Assembly (NCBI GenBank): GCA_016714815.1
Contig: JADKBZ010000023.1
Location: forward strand, 34,730-98,729
DNA: 64,000 nt
DNA from: Holophagales bacterium
GTDB lineage: Bacteria > Acidobacteriota > Thermoanaerobaculia > UBA5066
Reading direction: 5' to 3'
Below are positions 9,661 to 19,060 of this stretch, in pieces. How positions within the stretch are numbered: position 1 is the first letter of the stretch; each line of letters opens with the position of its first letter. The notes below the pieces were generated by a model, which was given only the letters and a program-made list of their open reading frames with translations, was not told where the DNA came from and made no database searches. The position numbers and the translations under genes are program-made.

Positions 9661-10257
9661 ATGAGGGAGCTCAGGTCCACCGCAAACGCCTTCTTCTGGT
9701 TCGCGCTGTTCGTCCTCGGCCACGCGCTCTTCGTCCCCCCGAAGGATGGGACCGGGCACGGCCAGCGGCCGCGATTCCTCCGGATGATGATCGAGGAGTC
9801 GGGGACGCCCGGACACACGGAGAAGGTGAACATCACCGTCCCGTGGTTCCTCTTCCGGAGCGGGCTCCACGCCGTCTCGGCCGGAAAGCTCGAGAGCGAG
9901 GCGAACCTCAACCTCGACGACACCGTGGCCGCCGAGATCGTCCGCGACGCCTGGAAGGAGCTCTCCGAGAAGGCCGAAGGGACCGACGTCGTCAAGGTCC
10001 ACGACGAAGGCGAGATCACCTTCCGGAAGGAAAAGGGCGAGATCTACCTGACGGTGAGAGGGAAGGCGGGCGAGAACGACGGGCCGGCGCGGGACGCCGT
10101 CACGATCCGATTCCCCGCCCGTTTCATGGAAGCCGCCGTCTCCGGCGAGAAGGACCTCGACATCGAGGCGCTCTTCGAGGAGATGAAAGGCGCATCGCGC
10201 GGCGACGTCATCGAGGTAACGAGCGACGACGCCCACGTGAAGGTCGTCATCGACTGA
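9661..10257 (+). CDS. Hypothetical protein with N-terminal membrane segment
   Basis: 198 aa, family not identified with confidence. The ATG is chosen because GGCGGAGA lies about 8 nt upstream. A hydrophobic stretch (about residues 10-25, FFWFALFVLGHALFV) is followed by a soluble part with KVNITVPWFLFRSGL. This resembles the helical motif found beside SHOCT-like and putative adhesin proteins. The C-terminal half repeats similar acidic/basic motifs, including FPARFMEAAVSGEKDLDIEALFEEM and a terminal VTSDDAHVKVVID strand. It may be the third gene of the preceding operon. Confidence 0.7.
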   Translation: MRELRSTANAFFWFALFVLGHALFVPPKDGTGHGQRPRFLRMMIEESGTPGHTEKVNITVPWFLFRSGLHAVSAGKLESEANLNLDDTVAAEIVRDAWKELSEKAEGTDVVKVHDEGEITFRKEKGEIYLTVRGKAGENDGPARDAVTIRFPARFMEAAVSGEKDLDIEALFEEMKGASRGDVIEVTSDDAHVKVVID

Positions 10258-10267
10258 AGTTCGGGTC

Positions 10268-12130
10268 TCAGCGGGCCTCGGACCACGGTAGAGGAACGTT
10301 CTCCTCTCGAACCAGAGCGATCTCGCGGAGCACGGCCGCCTCGAGGGAGGGACCGAGGCGGCCGCGGACGACTCGCGTCGCGTCTCCGTCGAGACGGACC
10401 ATCGCTTCGTCTGCCCCGCAGCGAACGTAGACGAGGCTGCGGTCGTTCCCCATCGGCGAGAAGACGCACGCGGGCGGCCGGGGCGGGTCCTCGAAGAGCG
10501 CTCCGCGGAACGGGGCGACCGGGCACTCTTTCGTCAGGAGACAGAGGAGGGAGCCCGAGAGGTCCGCCTGCTGGAACGGCGCCGCCAGGGCCCGGGTCGG
10601 AACGCCGCCGCCAAGGGCGACGAGGGGGATGCGGGAGAAGGCCGACATCTCCCACCGACGCTGCTCCTCCGGCTCGAGCGGAGCCATCTTGCGGTGGTCG
10701 GAGACGACGATGAGGATCCCGTCCTCGAGGAACCTGCTCTCCTCGAGGAGCCGGGCGAGCTGCCCGACCTGTGCGTCGACGTAGCGAAACACCGCCGCTT
10801 CCGAGTGGTCGCTCCCGCTCGGGTGAACGAACGGCAGGTGGCTCGTCGCCGTCTCGGCGACGAGGAGGAACGGCTTCCCCCCGGCCTCCCGGCGGAGCTC
10901 CTTCTCGCGGACGGACACGGCGTTCACGAGGGCTTCGTCGGGCGCGGCGTCGAACGCGAACCGGGGCCAGCCGTCGAACGCGGGGTCCCGGCTCCCGCGG
11001 AGCGACTCGAAGCCGATTCGGCCAAGCCATTCCCCCTTCCGGGTAAAGCCGAGGTCCGAGGTCGTCAGGAACTCGGTGTAGTAGCCGTGCGACGCGAGCG
11101 CCCGGGGGAGCGAGGGGCCCTCGAGGAAACCGTTGAAGGCGTCGCCGTAGCCGTTACCGACGGCCAGGAGCGGGATCCTCCCGGTGAGGAGGGCGATGAG
11201 CCCGAGGTTCGTCGTGAAGCCGTTCGCGACGAACTCCCGGGCGGCGAGGCCCCGCCCCGCGAGACCGTCGAGCTCCGGCGTGAAGCCGTGGGGCCCGCCG
11301 AAGAGCGCGCTGTGGCTCGACGAGAGGGACTCGACGACGTAGATGATGACGTTCGTCCGCAGGTCCCGGCCCGGACGGGACTCGGTGCGACCGCGAAGTC
11401 TCGCCGCCCGGGCGAGGTAATCGCCCGAATAGCGGGTGGCCGTCGAACTCGGCAGGTTCGCGACGATGACGTTCGGGTATGCCCAGCCGTGGAACCGGGA
11501 CCGGTCGGCCGGCACGGCGGCGGCCGCCAGGGAGAAGAGCGCCAGGAGCGCTCCGGCCCGCAGAATGGATCGGCTCCGCGCCCGGGCGAAGGGAAACGTC
11601 AGAATAGCGGCGACCCACCCCAGGAGGGCGCCGGCAAGGCAGGCGCCGAGGAGGGCCGGCGGGACGCTCCTTCCGAACCATGGCTGGAGGCCGACCGCGA
11701 GGGAGAGACCCGCCCGCCCTTCGTTCCAGAACCGGGAGACGTCCCCGAACTCGAGGCGCAGGGAGAGGAACCAGCCGAAGGCGAGGTCGACCGCCTGAAG
11801 GAGAAAGAGTCCCAGCGCGGCAACGCGTGGCCCGAGCGCCAGCCACCGCCAGGGGCTCCCGGCCACGGGAAGGAAGAAGCCCGCGAGTGCGAGACAGAGG
11901 ATCGACCCGACGAGCGGAGCGTCTGCGACGAGGACGGGGAGGATGGAGCCCGCCGGGCCGGCGATGTTCGTCGCCTCCGCCCGCTCCACCGCAAGGGCCC
12001 GAAGAAGGGCCCCGGCCGGACTGCCGACGAGGAGGACGCCGAGGCAGGCGCCTCCAACGACGCGCCGCGCCGTCCGGAGGACGTCGCTTCGGGACGGCTG
12101 CGCTCCCTCGTCCACATCAAGGCCGTGCAC
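10268..12130 (-). CDS. Membrane-anchored sulfatase / phosphoglycerol-transferase-like protein
   Basis: 620 aa from a GTG. The N-terminal third is hydrophobic with about five membrane segments. The C-terminal domain belongs to the alkaline phosphatase superfamily: metal-site strand NVIIYVVESLSSSHS, a Thr-rich nucleophile region FTTNLGLIALLTG, and a late VVSDH motif. This is the plan of LtaS, MdoB and EptA-type enzymes that transfer phospho-groups to envelope glycans or lipids; the substrate is not deducible. It is last in a minus-strand operon, 15 bp after the preceding stop. Confidence 0.8.
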   Translation of the reverse strand: MHGLDVDEGAQPSRSDVLRTARRVVGGACLGVLLVGSPAGALLRALAVERAEATNIAGPAGSILPVLVADAPLVGSILCLALAGFFLPVAGSPWRWLALGPRVAALGLFLLQAVDLAFGWFLSLRLEFGDVSRFWNEGRAGLSLAVGLQPWFGRSVPPALLGACLAGALLGWVAAILTFPFARARSRSILRAGALLALFSLAAAAVPADRSRFHGWAYPNVIVANLPSSTATRYSGDYLARAARLRGRTESRPGRDLRTNVIIYVVESLSSSHSALFGGPHGFTPELDGLAGRGLAAREFVANGFTTNLGLIALLTGRIPLLAVGNGYGDAFNGFLEGPSLPRALASHGYYTEFLTTSDLGFTRKGEWLGRIGFESLRGSRDPAFDGWPRFAFDAAPDEALVNAVSVREKELRREAGGKPFLLVAETATSHLPFVHPSGSDHSEAAVFRYVDAQVGQLARLLEESRFLEDGILIVVSDHRKMAPLEPEEQRRWEMSAFSRIPLVALGGGVPTRALAAPFQQADLSGSLLCLLTKECPVAPFRGALFEDPPRPPACVFSPMGNDRSLVYVRCGADEAMVRLDGDATRVVRGRLGPSLEAAVLREIALVREENVPLPWSEAR

Positions 12131-12145
12131 GGCAGGGCCGTCCGG

Positions 12146-12685
12146 CTAGTCCAGGTCGAAGGGGTCCCGGTCGAGCAGCTCGACGAGGCGGTCGAGCCGC
12201 AGGCGGCTCGGCCCGAAGGCGACGCGGATCTCGCCGTTCTCGCAACGGACCTCCTGCACCTCGAGCGAGAGCTCGGGAGGGAGAACCGTGGAGAGGTTGA
12301 GGACGACGACGCGGTCCTCGGGGTAGAAGAACGCGAAGCCGGGCGGCTGCCGGGCGACGATCCGCCGGATGACCCACGGCGGGATCGGGATGAACCCGAA
12401 GACCTTCAGCTCTTCCAGCCCGAAGCCGAGCCAGCCGTCGCGGAAGCGGATCGACGTGATCTTGCTCCGGAGCGGGAAACGGAAGCCCTTCTTCACCTTG
12501 ATCGTCAGGCTGAGGACGCCGCCGGCGGCCTCGACGAGGATGCCGGAGACCTCCGGGACCCGCCTCGTGACCCGGTGGAGGAAGGTGTTGATCGTCTGCT
12601 CGTCGATGACGACGACGAGCCCCTCCCAGCGAACGGAAAGCGAGGGGACGTCGACGGTCGGCGGCCGGGTCAGAGGGGCGCTCAT
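12146..12685 (-). CDS. Conserved hypothetical protein, DUF2993-like
   Basis: 179 aa, no signal peptide and no membrane segment. It alternates beta-strand-like stretches (VVVIDEQTINTFLHRV, GVLSLTIKVKKG, ITSIRFRDGWLGFGLE) with an IPIPPWVIRRIV helix and ends in acidic residues. The look is that of a small lipid-binding beta-sheet protein (DUF2993/LmeA style), a weak inference. The start is backed by TACGAT 9 nt upstream. It sits between the UbiA prenyltransferase and the sulfatase-like gene. Confidence 0.75.
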   Translation of the reverse strand: MSAPLTRPPTVDVPSLSVRWEGLVVVIDEQTINTFLHRVTRRVPEVSGILVEAAGGVLSLTIKVKKGFRFPLRSKITSIRFRDGWLGFGLEELKVFGFIPIPPWVIRRIVARQPPGFAFFYPEDRVVVLNLSTVLPPELSLEVQEVRCENGEIRVAFGPSRLRLDRLVELLDRDPFDLD

Positions 12686-12694
12686 TCCGGGAAG

Positions 12695-12700
12695 ATCGTA
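12695..12700 (-). promoter_or_regulatory. Candidate -10 element (TACGAT)
   Basis: TACGAT on the minus strand ends 9 nt before the ATG at 12685, with no Shine-Dalgarno between. It predicts a leaderless internal promoter downstream of the UbiA gene. Confidence 0.35.
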
Positions 12701-12723
12701 CCCGATCGGGGGCGTCCGCTCGC

Positions 12724-13707
<984 letters not shown>

Positions 13708-13746
13708 GGGTGCGCCCGCCGAGGCTACACCAGAAGGCCCCCGGCC

Positions 13747-13811
13747 GGGGTCAGGTCTTGATTTTATATTCTAAGGCGAGCACGCAGAGTGTAGAAGGTA
13801 GACCTGACCCC
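13747..13811. repeat. Palindromic dispersed repeat, copy 1 (65 bp)
   Basis: Perfect 12-bp terminal arms GGGGTCAGGTCT and AGACCTGACCCC enclose an AT-rich centre ending in GCAGAGTGTAGAAGGT. The same sequence recurs at 13821-13885, 24873-24933 and, as a half copy, 43605-43633. It resembles REP/REPIN elements mobilised by RAYT transposases. Confidence 0.85.
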
Positions 13812-13820
13812 ACTATGGAT

Positions 13821-13885
13821 GGGGCCAGGTCTTGATTTTCTATTATAAGGCGAGCACACAGAGTGTAGAAGGTAGATCTGACCCC
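13821..13885. repeat. Palindromic dispersed repeat, copy 2 (65 bp)
   Basis: In direct tandem with copy 1, 9 bp apart, same length. The arms are GGGGCCAGGTCT and AGATCTGACCCC, each with one change, so the palindrome is slightly decayed. Confidence 0.85.
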
Positions 13886-13915
13886 GTTGAGTTGCCACTC
13901 GGTTTCTCGATTCCG

Positions 13916-15241
13916 TCAGGCGAGGAGGAAGGCGAGGGCGGCCCCGGCGAGGGTGTTGAAGAAGTTGAGGACGTGACCGTTCGAGACGCGCCAGGAGGCT
14001 CCGTCCCGGCCGAGAAGGCTCTCGACGACGGTGCCGGCGAAGGCGGCGGTGACGACGACGGGGATTCCGCGCGGCGCGTAGAGGCCGAGGCGGGCGCCGA
14101 CCCACGCCAGGAAGAGCGCCGCGAGGAGCCCCGCGAGGGTTCCGCCGACGGAGACGGCCCCGTCCGTTCCGGGCGGGACGCGGCGAAAGTCGGGAAGGAG
14201 GACGGTCGGGGTCTTCAGCGCCTGGCCCACTTCGGTCCCGACGGTGTCCATGAGGGCGGTGGCGAAGGCGGCCGCCGCCGCGAGGAGGAGCGGCGTGGAG
14301 GCCGCGGGAGTGAGCGCCGCGCAGGCGACGAGAAACGCGGCGACGGAGCAGTTCGCCAGGACGTTCGCCGCCCCCCGACGGCCGCCCGCCTCCTCCGCCT
14401 TCCCCATCGCCTCCTTGCGCCTTCGGCCGAACCGGGTCACGAGCGTCCCTCCCGCGAAGAAGGTCCAGAGAAGAGCGTAGGGGCCCCAGCCACCGAGGCC
14501 GAGAACGAGGGCTCCGGCGAGGCCGCCCGCGAGGGCGCCGGAAGGGCGGACGACACGCAGGAGCGCCGCGGCGCTCGAGACGAAGGCGTTGACCGCGAGG
14601 CCGAGGGAGAGCTGCCGGAGCGAGGCCGGAGCGAAGAGCATGGACGCGTTCGGAACCGCCGGAAGGAGGGCCGCGAGGGCTCCCGCCGCCGCGAGCGGCG
14701 GGACGAGGTTGTCGTCGAGCTCCGACGGAAGGCTCTCGACGGCGGCTCCGGCGAGCCCCGCGAGGAGAAACGCCACCCCCTCGGCGGGCAACGGTGCCCG
14801 ACCCGCGACGAACGAGGAGAGAGCCAGCGCCCCCAGGGTGCCGAAGACGACGTAGCCGCCGAATCCGCTCCACCTCTTCCCTTCGTTCCACGGGAGGGAG
14901 GGACCGCCGAGGGACATTCCGCAGAGGGTCGCGAAACCGTCGCCGAAGGCGAGGAAGCCCCACCCCGCCGCCGCCAGGTGGAGGCGGCCGGGAAAGAGGA
15001 GAACGAGCGCGAGAACGACGAGCGGATAGAGGAGGATCCCGACCGGATAGCCGCGCAACCGGTCGTCGCGGCGGAAGAGGGCGCTCCCGCCGAGGCGCGG
15101 GAGGGCGAGGACGTTGAACGCGAAGGCGCCGAGGGCCGCGAGAGCGGCGCCCCTCCAGTCGAGCCACCGGAGGAGAAGCGCGAAGACGGCCATCCCGATG
15201 TGGACGGCCTTCCGTTTCGCCTCGGTGGCGTCGAGGTTCAA
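13916..15241 (-). CDS. Phytol/dolichol-kinase-like domain fused to DUF92 (VTE6-like) membrane protein
   Basis: 441 aa from a TTG that overlaps the rfbD stop (TTGA). The first about 190 residues look like the dolichol kinase/VTE5 family: KRKAVHIGM at the start, FGDGFATLCG, then KRWSGFGGYVVFG. The remainder is a DUF92 domain (TIGR00297): GALAGGLAGALVLG, RGAANVLANCSVA, DTVGTEVG and RRVPPGTDGAVSVGGT. In plants VTE5 phosphorylates phytol and VTE6 (DUF92) phosphorylates phytyl phosphate. A fusion would make prenyl diphosphate from prenol in two steps. The substrate here is inferred; a UbiA enzyme lies nearby. Confidence 0.82.
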   Translation of the reverse strand: MNLDATEAKRKAVHIGMAVFALLLRWLDWRGAALAALGAFAFNVLALPRLGGSALFRRDDRLRGYPVGILLYPLVVLALVLLFPGRLHLAAAGWGFLAFGDGFATLCGMSLGGPSLPWNEGKRWSGFGGYVVFGTLGALALSSFVAGRAPLPAEGVAFLLAGLAGAAVESLPSELDDNLVPPLAAAGALAALLPAVPNASMLFAPASLRQLSLGLAVNAFVSSAAALLRVVRPSGALAGGLAGALVLGLGGWGPYALLWTFFAGGTLVTRFGRRRKEAMGKAEEAGGRRGAANVLANCSVAAFLVACAALTPAASTPLLLAAAAAFATALMDTVGTEVGQALKTPTVLLPDFRRVPPGTDGAVSVGGTLAGLLAALFLAWVGARLGLYAPRGIPVVVTAAFAGTVVESLLGRDGASWRVSNGHVLNFFNTLAGAALAFLLA

Positions 15242-16092
15242 GCCGCCGGAGCCCCCGCCGCCGCCGCCCGGATCCGGAGGTGCTCGTCGAGCGCCTCCGT
15301 GAAGGGACGCGGCGCCCCGCCCGTCCGCCGCTCGTAGAGCGACGTGTCGAGGACGGAGTTCGCCGGCCGCGCCGCCGGCCGGGGGAACTCGGCCGTGGTG
15401 CAGGGGACGAGCTTCACGTGAGGGAACCCGCCCCGCGCGAGCACCTCCTTCGCGAGGCCGAACCAGGAGGTCTCGCCGGAGTTGGCGAAGTGGACGAGGC
15501 CGCGCGCTCCGGAGTCGGCGAGGGTCACGAGCGCGCGGGCGAGGTCCGGCGCGAAGGTCGGCCGGCCGCGCTGGTCGTCGACGACCTTCAGCTCGGTCTT
15601 CCCCGAGGCGGCCAGGTTCAGCATCGTGTCGACGAAGTTGACGCCTCCGGGGGCGAAGACCCACGAGGTCCGGACGATCAGGACCTGGGCTCCGCTCGCC
15701 AGGGCCCGGCGTTCGCCCCCGAGCTTGCCGCGACCGTAGGCGTTCACCGGCCCGACGGGGTCGTCCTCGCGCCAGGCGCGGCCCGCGCGCCCGTCGAAGA
15801 CGTAGTCGGTGGAGACGTGGACGAGGAGCGCGCCGGCGTCGCGGCAGAGGCGCGCGATCTCGCCGACGGCGACGTCGTTCACCGCGAGGTGCGACGGGTC
15901 GGTCTCGGCGAGGTCGACGCGGGTGTCGGCGGCGGCGTTCCAGACGATGCTCACACCCGGGACGATGACGCGCCCGAGGGCGGCGGGGTCGGTGATGTCG
16001 AGCTCGCGTATGCCGAGCGAGCGGGCCTCAGGCCTTTCGCTCGCGAGACCCCGCGCGAGCATTCCGCCCGCGCCCAGGATCAGCTCCGTCAT
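15238..16092 (-). CDS. rfbD: dTDP-4-dehydrorhamnose reductase
   Basis: 284 aa extended short-chain dehydrogenase. It makes dTDP-L-rhamnose from dTDP-4-keto-L-rhamnose for surface polysaccharide. Seen: the N-terminal nucleotide-binding loop GAGGMLARGL, VSTDYVFDG, the catalytic NAYGRGKLGGE (YxxxK), and RTSWVFAPGGVNFVDTML typical of RfbD/RmlD. The other dTDP-rhamnose genes (rfbA, B, C) are not in the window. An AGGGGGA ribosome-binding site precedes the ATG. Its stop overlaps the TTG of the DUF92 fusion, giving a rhamnose/lipid-carrier gene pair. Confidence 0.92.
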   Translation of the reverse strand: MTELILGAGGMLARGLASERPEARSLGIRELDITDPAALGRVIVPGVSIVWNAAADTRVDLAETDPSHLAVNDVAVGEIARLCRDAGALLVHVSTDYVFDGRAGRAWREDDPVGPVNAYGRGKLGGERRALASGAQVLIVRTSWVFAPGGVNFVDTMLNLAASGKTELKVVDDQRGRPTFAPDLARALVTLADSGARGLVHFANSGETSWFGLAKEVLARGGFPHVKLVPCTTAEFPRPAARPANSVLDTSLYERRTGGAPRPFTEALDEHLRIRAAAAGAPAA

Positions 16093-16131
16093 GCCGTCCC
16101 CCTTCTCCGTCGGTCCTGCAGGGCCCGAGGC

Positions 16132-16137
16132 AGTCTA
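16132..16137 (-). promoter_or_regulatory. Candidate -10 element (TAGACT) for rfbD
   Basis: TAGACT about 39 nt before the rfbD ATG in the 77-bp gap after lptD. Unlike many genes here, rfbD has a leader with a Shine-Dalgarno sequence. Confidence 0.3.
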
Positions 16138-16169
16138 GACCGTTTCGCCGCGCGCACCCCGGGGGCGGC

Positions 16170-18389
16170 TCAGTTCGAGACGCGGCCGGTGAAATCGACG
16201 AAGCTGCCGATGTTCTTCAGGCTGAGCCCGATCCGGAAGTCCTTCGTCGGGATCGCGCCGATGCGCAGGTCCCGGTACTCGCCGAGGATCTTGAAGCACG
16301 ACGCCTCCCAGGTCAGGAGGCTCCGCCACTCGAGCATCCGTCCCTGCCCGATGTCGTAGTTCGCCTCCACGTCGAGGCGCAGCTGCTTCGGCAGGATCGC
16401 CGACCCGCCCCCGAACCGCAGCTGGGTCGAAGGGGTCACGTAGCCGACCGGACGGCTGTCGTAGTAGGAGAAGCGCAGGAACCGGGACGCCGAGCCGACG
16501 TTCGCCGAGACGCTCGTGGAGGTGACGAGCCCGGCCTGCAGATCCCACGTCGTCCGGGCGTCGAAGTTGAGGGAGGGCCCCGCGTTGACGCGCAGGATGG
16601 CGTCGAGCGGGGAGTCGGTGGCCGTCGTCGGCGGGGACCCGACGGGGAGCTCGAAGTAGTGGAGGCGCGCGACCTCGAGGGAGGCGATCTCGCGCGAGAC
16701 GCCCGATTTCTCCTTGCCGAGGAGCCGCTGGACGAGGGAGTAGCGGACCGCGTGCGACGGCAGGATGGTGTCGACCTCGTCGAAGACCGGCGTGCGCGAC
16801 AGGTCGCCCGGGTCGGTCTGGTACTGGTAGTCGACCCGCGGCTCGAGGATGTGCTTGAGCTTCGTGAACTTTCCCCACTTCACGTCAAAGACGCGCGCGA
16901 AGGAAGGGCCCGTCAGCTCGAGGCCGGCCACCGCCGTGTCGCGCGTGTAGGAGTCGTCCGAGAGAGAGCGGCCGTCGGCCGCGACCGACGCCCCGTAGCC
17001 GGTGAGGCGGTAGCCCGCCTCGGCGTTGAGCGAGAGCCACGGCAGGGGCGAGAGCGGGGCGGAGACTTTCGGAAAGACGTCGAATCGCCCGTAGGACCCC
17101 GAGGGCTGGCCCGCGGGGCGGATCGAGCGGAGGAAGCCGCCCGAGGTCTGGGCCTCGACGAAGACCGCGTTGCCGAAGAGCCCGGTCGGCCGGAGGCGCG
17201 CCTCCAGGACCGGTTTCCTCTCCAGGACGACCTCGGTCGCGCCGTAGAGCGCCGTCTCTCTCTCGAGGCGGAGGTTCAGCGCGACGGGCCCCTCGGAGTG
17301 GGTGACGAAAGCCCTCTGCCCCACCGTCCTCGTGGAGGTGAGGGAGAAGTCGCGGTCGTAGGACTGGAAGAAGGCGAGGTCGGAGAACTGCAGCCAGTTC
17401 ACGACGGCCCTGGTCCTCGGCGCGAGGTCGTCGGCCACGAGGGAGCCGGACGTCTTCCACTGCCACCGCTCGTTCGGGTCGATGACGGTGTAGTACGTCC
17501 CGGAGAAGGTCGTCCCCTCGCTCGGTCTCAGGCGCAGCTCGGTGCCGAGGCCGAAGAACTTCTTCGTGTAGAGGTCGGTCGTGACCGTCGCGTCGGCCGA
17601 CCGCCCGAGGACCTGGAAGTACGACAGCCCCAGCCACCCTCCGCGGCCACTGCTGTAGCCGACGGCGGGAATCATGAAGCCCGAAGCGCGGTCGCGCAGG
17701 GCGGGCCAGAGGAGGTAGGGCGTGTAGAGGAGCGGCACGCCGCCGAGCTCGAAGACGACCTTCTTCAGCCTCGCGTAATCGTCGAGCGTGACGACCCCGT
17801 CCTTCAGCTTGAACTCCCACGCGGGGCGCTCGCCGTCGCAGGCGGTGAGGGCGCCGTCGCGGATCTCGAACGTCCGCGTCCCCGTCTTGGCGAGGGTGGC
17901 GCCGCGGACGAAGATACCGGCGAGCTCGGCGCTGCCATCCGTCACGACGCCGGTCTTGTCGGTGAGGTCGAGCTCGAGGCGCAGGCCCTTGAGCCGGGAC
18001 GGCCCCTGCTCGAGGACGACGTCCCCTTCCGCCACGACGATCTTCGTCCGCCGGTCGGCCCTCACGTAGTCGGCGGTCAGCTTGATGTCCTGGTATTCGA
18101 GGGTGACGACGCCCCCCTTCGGGGCCTGGACCTCGTAGACGTTCTCGGAGAGGAGGCTCTGCCGCCCCCCCTTGCCGTCGGAGACGCTCACCGTGATGAC
18201 GCCCCCCGCCTCGGGAGCGCGGAACTTGATGTCGAGGTTCGGCCGCTCGCGGAAGCGCGAGGCGAACGGGTCGCTCTCGAAGGAGGACTGCCCCGCGGCG
18301 GACGACGCGAGGAGAAGCAGCGCCACGGCGGCCCCCGCGAGGGAGAGCCGCCGGCGCGCAAGGTCTCCCTGGCGGCGCGGGAGCCTCAG
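16170..18389 (-). CDS. lptD: LPS-assembly protein LptD
   Basis: Outer-membrane beta-barrel that inserts lipopolysaccharide into the outer leaflet. Seen: an OstA-like periplasmic jellyroll (LTADYVRADRRTKIVVAEGDVVLEQG), the LptD signature VPLLYTPYLLWPALRDRASGFMIP, then a long barrel ending DFTGRVSN. A GTG at 18326 would leave a signal peptide with no basic N-region. A CTG at 18389 overlaps the scoB stop (CTGA), is in frame, and adds RRQGDLARRR before the hydrophobic core. I use the CTG start (739 aa) and mark it uncertain. The gene follows CoA-transferase genes in one operon. Confidence 0.88.
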   Translation of the reverse strand: MRLPRRQGDLARRRLSLAGAAVALLLLASSAAGQSSFESDPFASRFRERPNLDIKFRAPEAGGVITVSVSDGKGGRQSLLSENVYEVQAPKGGVVTLEYQDIKLTADYVRADRRTKIVVAEGDVVLEQGPSRLKGLRLELDLTDKTGVVTDGSAELAGIFVRGATLAKTGTRTFEIRDGALTACDGERPAWEFKLKDGVVTLDDYARLKKVVFELGGVPLLYTPYLLWPALRDRASGFMIPAVGYSSGRGGWLGLSYFQVLGRSADATVTTDLYTKKFFGLGTELRLRPSEGTTFSGTYYTVIDPNERWQWKTSGSLVADDLAPRTRAVVNWLQFSDLAFFQSYDRDFSLTSTRTVGQRAFVTHSEGPVALNLRLERETALYGATEVVLERKPVLEARLRPTGLFGNAVFVEAQTSGGFLRSIRPAGQPSGSYGRFDVFPKVSAPLSPLPWLSLNAEAGYRLTGYGASVAADGRSLSDDSYTRDTAVAGLELTGPSFARVFDVKWGKFTKLKHILEPRVDYQYQTDPGDLSRTPVFDEVDTILPSHAVRYSLVQRLLGKEKSGVSREIASLEVARLHYFELPVGSPPTTATDSPLDAILRVNAGPSLNFDARTTWDLQAGLVTSTSVSANVGSASRFLRFSYYDSRPVGYVTPSTQLRFGGGSAILPKQLRLDVEANYDIGQGRMLEWRSLLTWEASCFKILGEYRDLRIGAIPTKDFRIGLSLKNIGSFVDFTGRVSN

Positions 18390-19051
18390 AGCTTCATCTC
18401 GGGAACGTCCCCGCGGACCTCGAGAGACGGCTCGGTCGCCGCCACGATCTCCTCGACGGTCACGCCCGGAGCCCGCTCGACGAGGACGAGGCCCGCCCCG
18501 CCGGGCTTCACGTCGAGGACGGCGAGGTCGGTGACGATCCGGTGGACGCAGCGCTTCCCCGTGAAGGGGAGGTTGCAGCGGTTGAGAACCTTGCGGTCGC
18601 CGTTCTTGGCGACGTGATCCATGATCACGACGACGCGCCGGGCCCCTCCGACGAGGTCCATGGCGCCCCCCATCCCCTTCACGAGGCGGCCGGGGATCAT
18701 CCAGTTCGCCAGCGACCCCTCGGCGTCGACCTGCATCGCTCCGAGGATGCAGAGGTCGATGTGGCCGCCCCGGATCATCGCGAACGAGTCGGCGGAGGAG
18801 AAGAACGCGGCGCCGGGGATGACGGTGACCGTCTCCTTGCCGGCGTTGATCAGGTCGGCGTCGACCTCGGCCTCGGTCGGGAACGCTCCCATGCCGAGGA
18901 TGCCGTTCTCCGACTGGAAGATGACCTCCATGCCGGCGGGGACCTTGTTCGCCACGAGGGTCGGCATACCGATGCCGAGGTTGACGTACATCCCGTCGCG
19001 GAGCTCCTGCGCCGCGCGGGCGACGATTCCATCCCTGTCGAGCTTGGCCAT
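18386..19051 (-). CDS. scoB: 3-oxoacid CoA-transferase subunit B
   Basis: 221 aa. Catalytic subunit that moves CoA between succinyl-CoA (or acetyl-CoA) and a 3-oxoacid such as acetoacetate. The active-site glutamate is E48 in QSENGILGMG. Also conserved: YVNLGIGMPT, PGAAFFSSADSFAMIRGGH and KGMGGAMDLV. It starts 9 bp after the scoA stop. Together with scoA and the upstream thiolase it forms a ketone-body/acetoacetate module. Confidence 0.93.
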   Translation of the reverse strand: MAKLDRDGIVARAAQELRDGMYVNLGIGMPTLVANKVPAGMEVIFQSENGILGMGAFPTEAEVDADLINAGKETVTVIPGAAFFSSADSFAMIRGGHIDLCILGAMQVDAEGSLANWMIPGRLVKGMGGAMDLVGGARRVVVIMDHVAKNGDRKVLNRCNLPFTGKRCVHRIVTDLAVLDVKPGGAGLVLVERAPGVTVEEIVAATEPSLEVRGDVPEMKL

Positions 19052-19060
19052 CGCCGCCCC

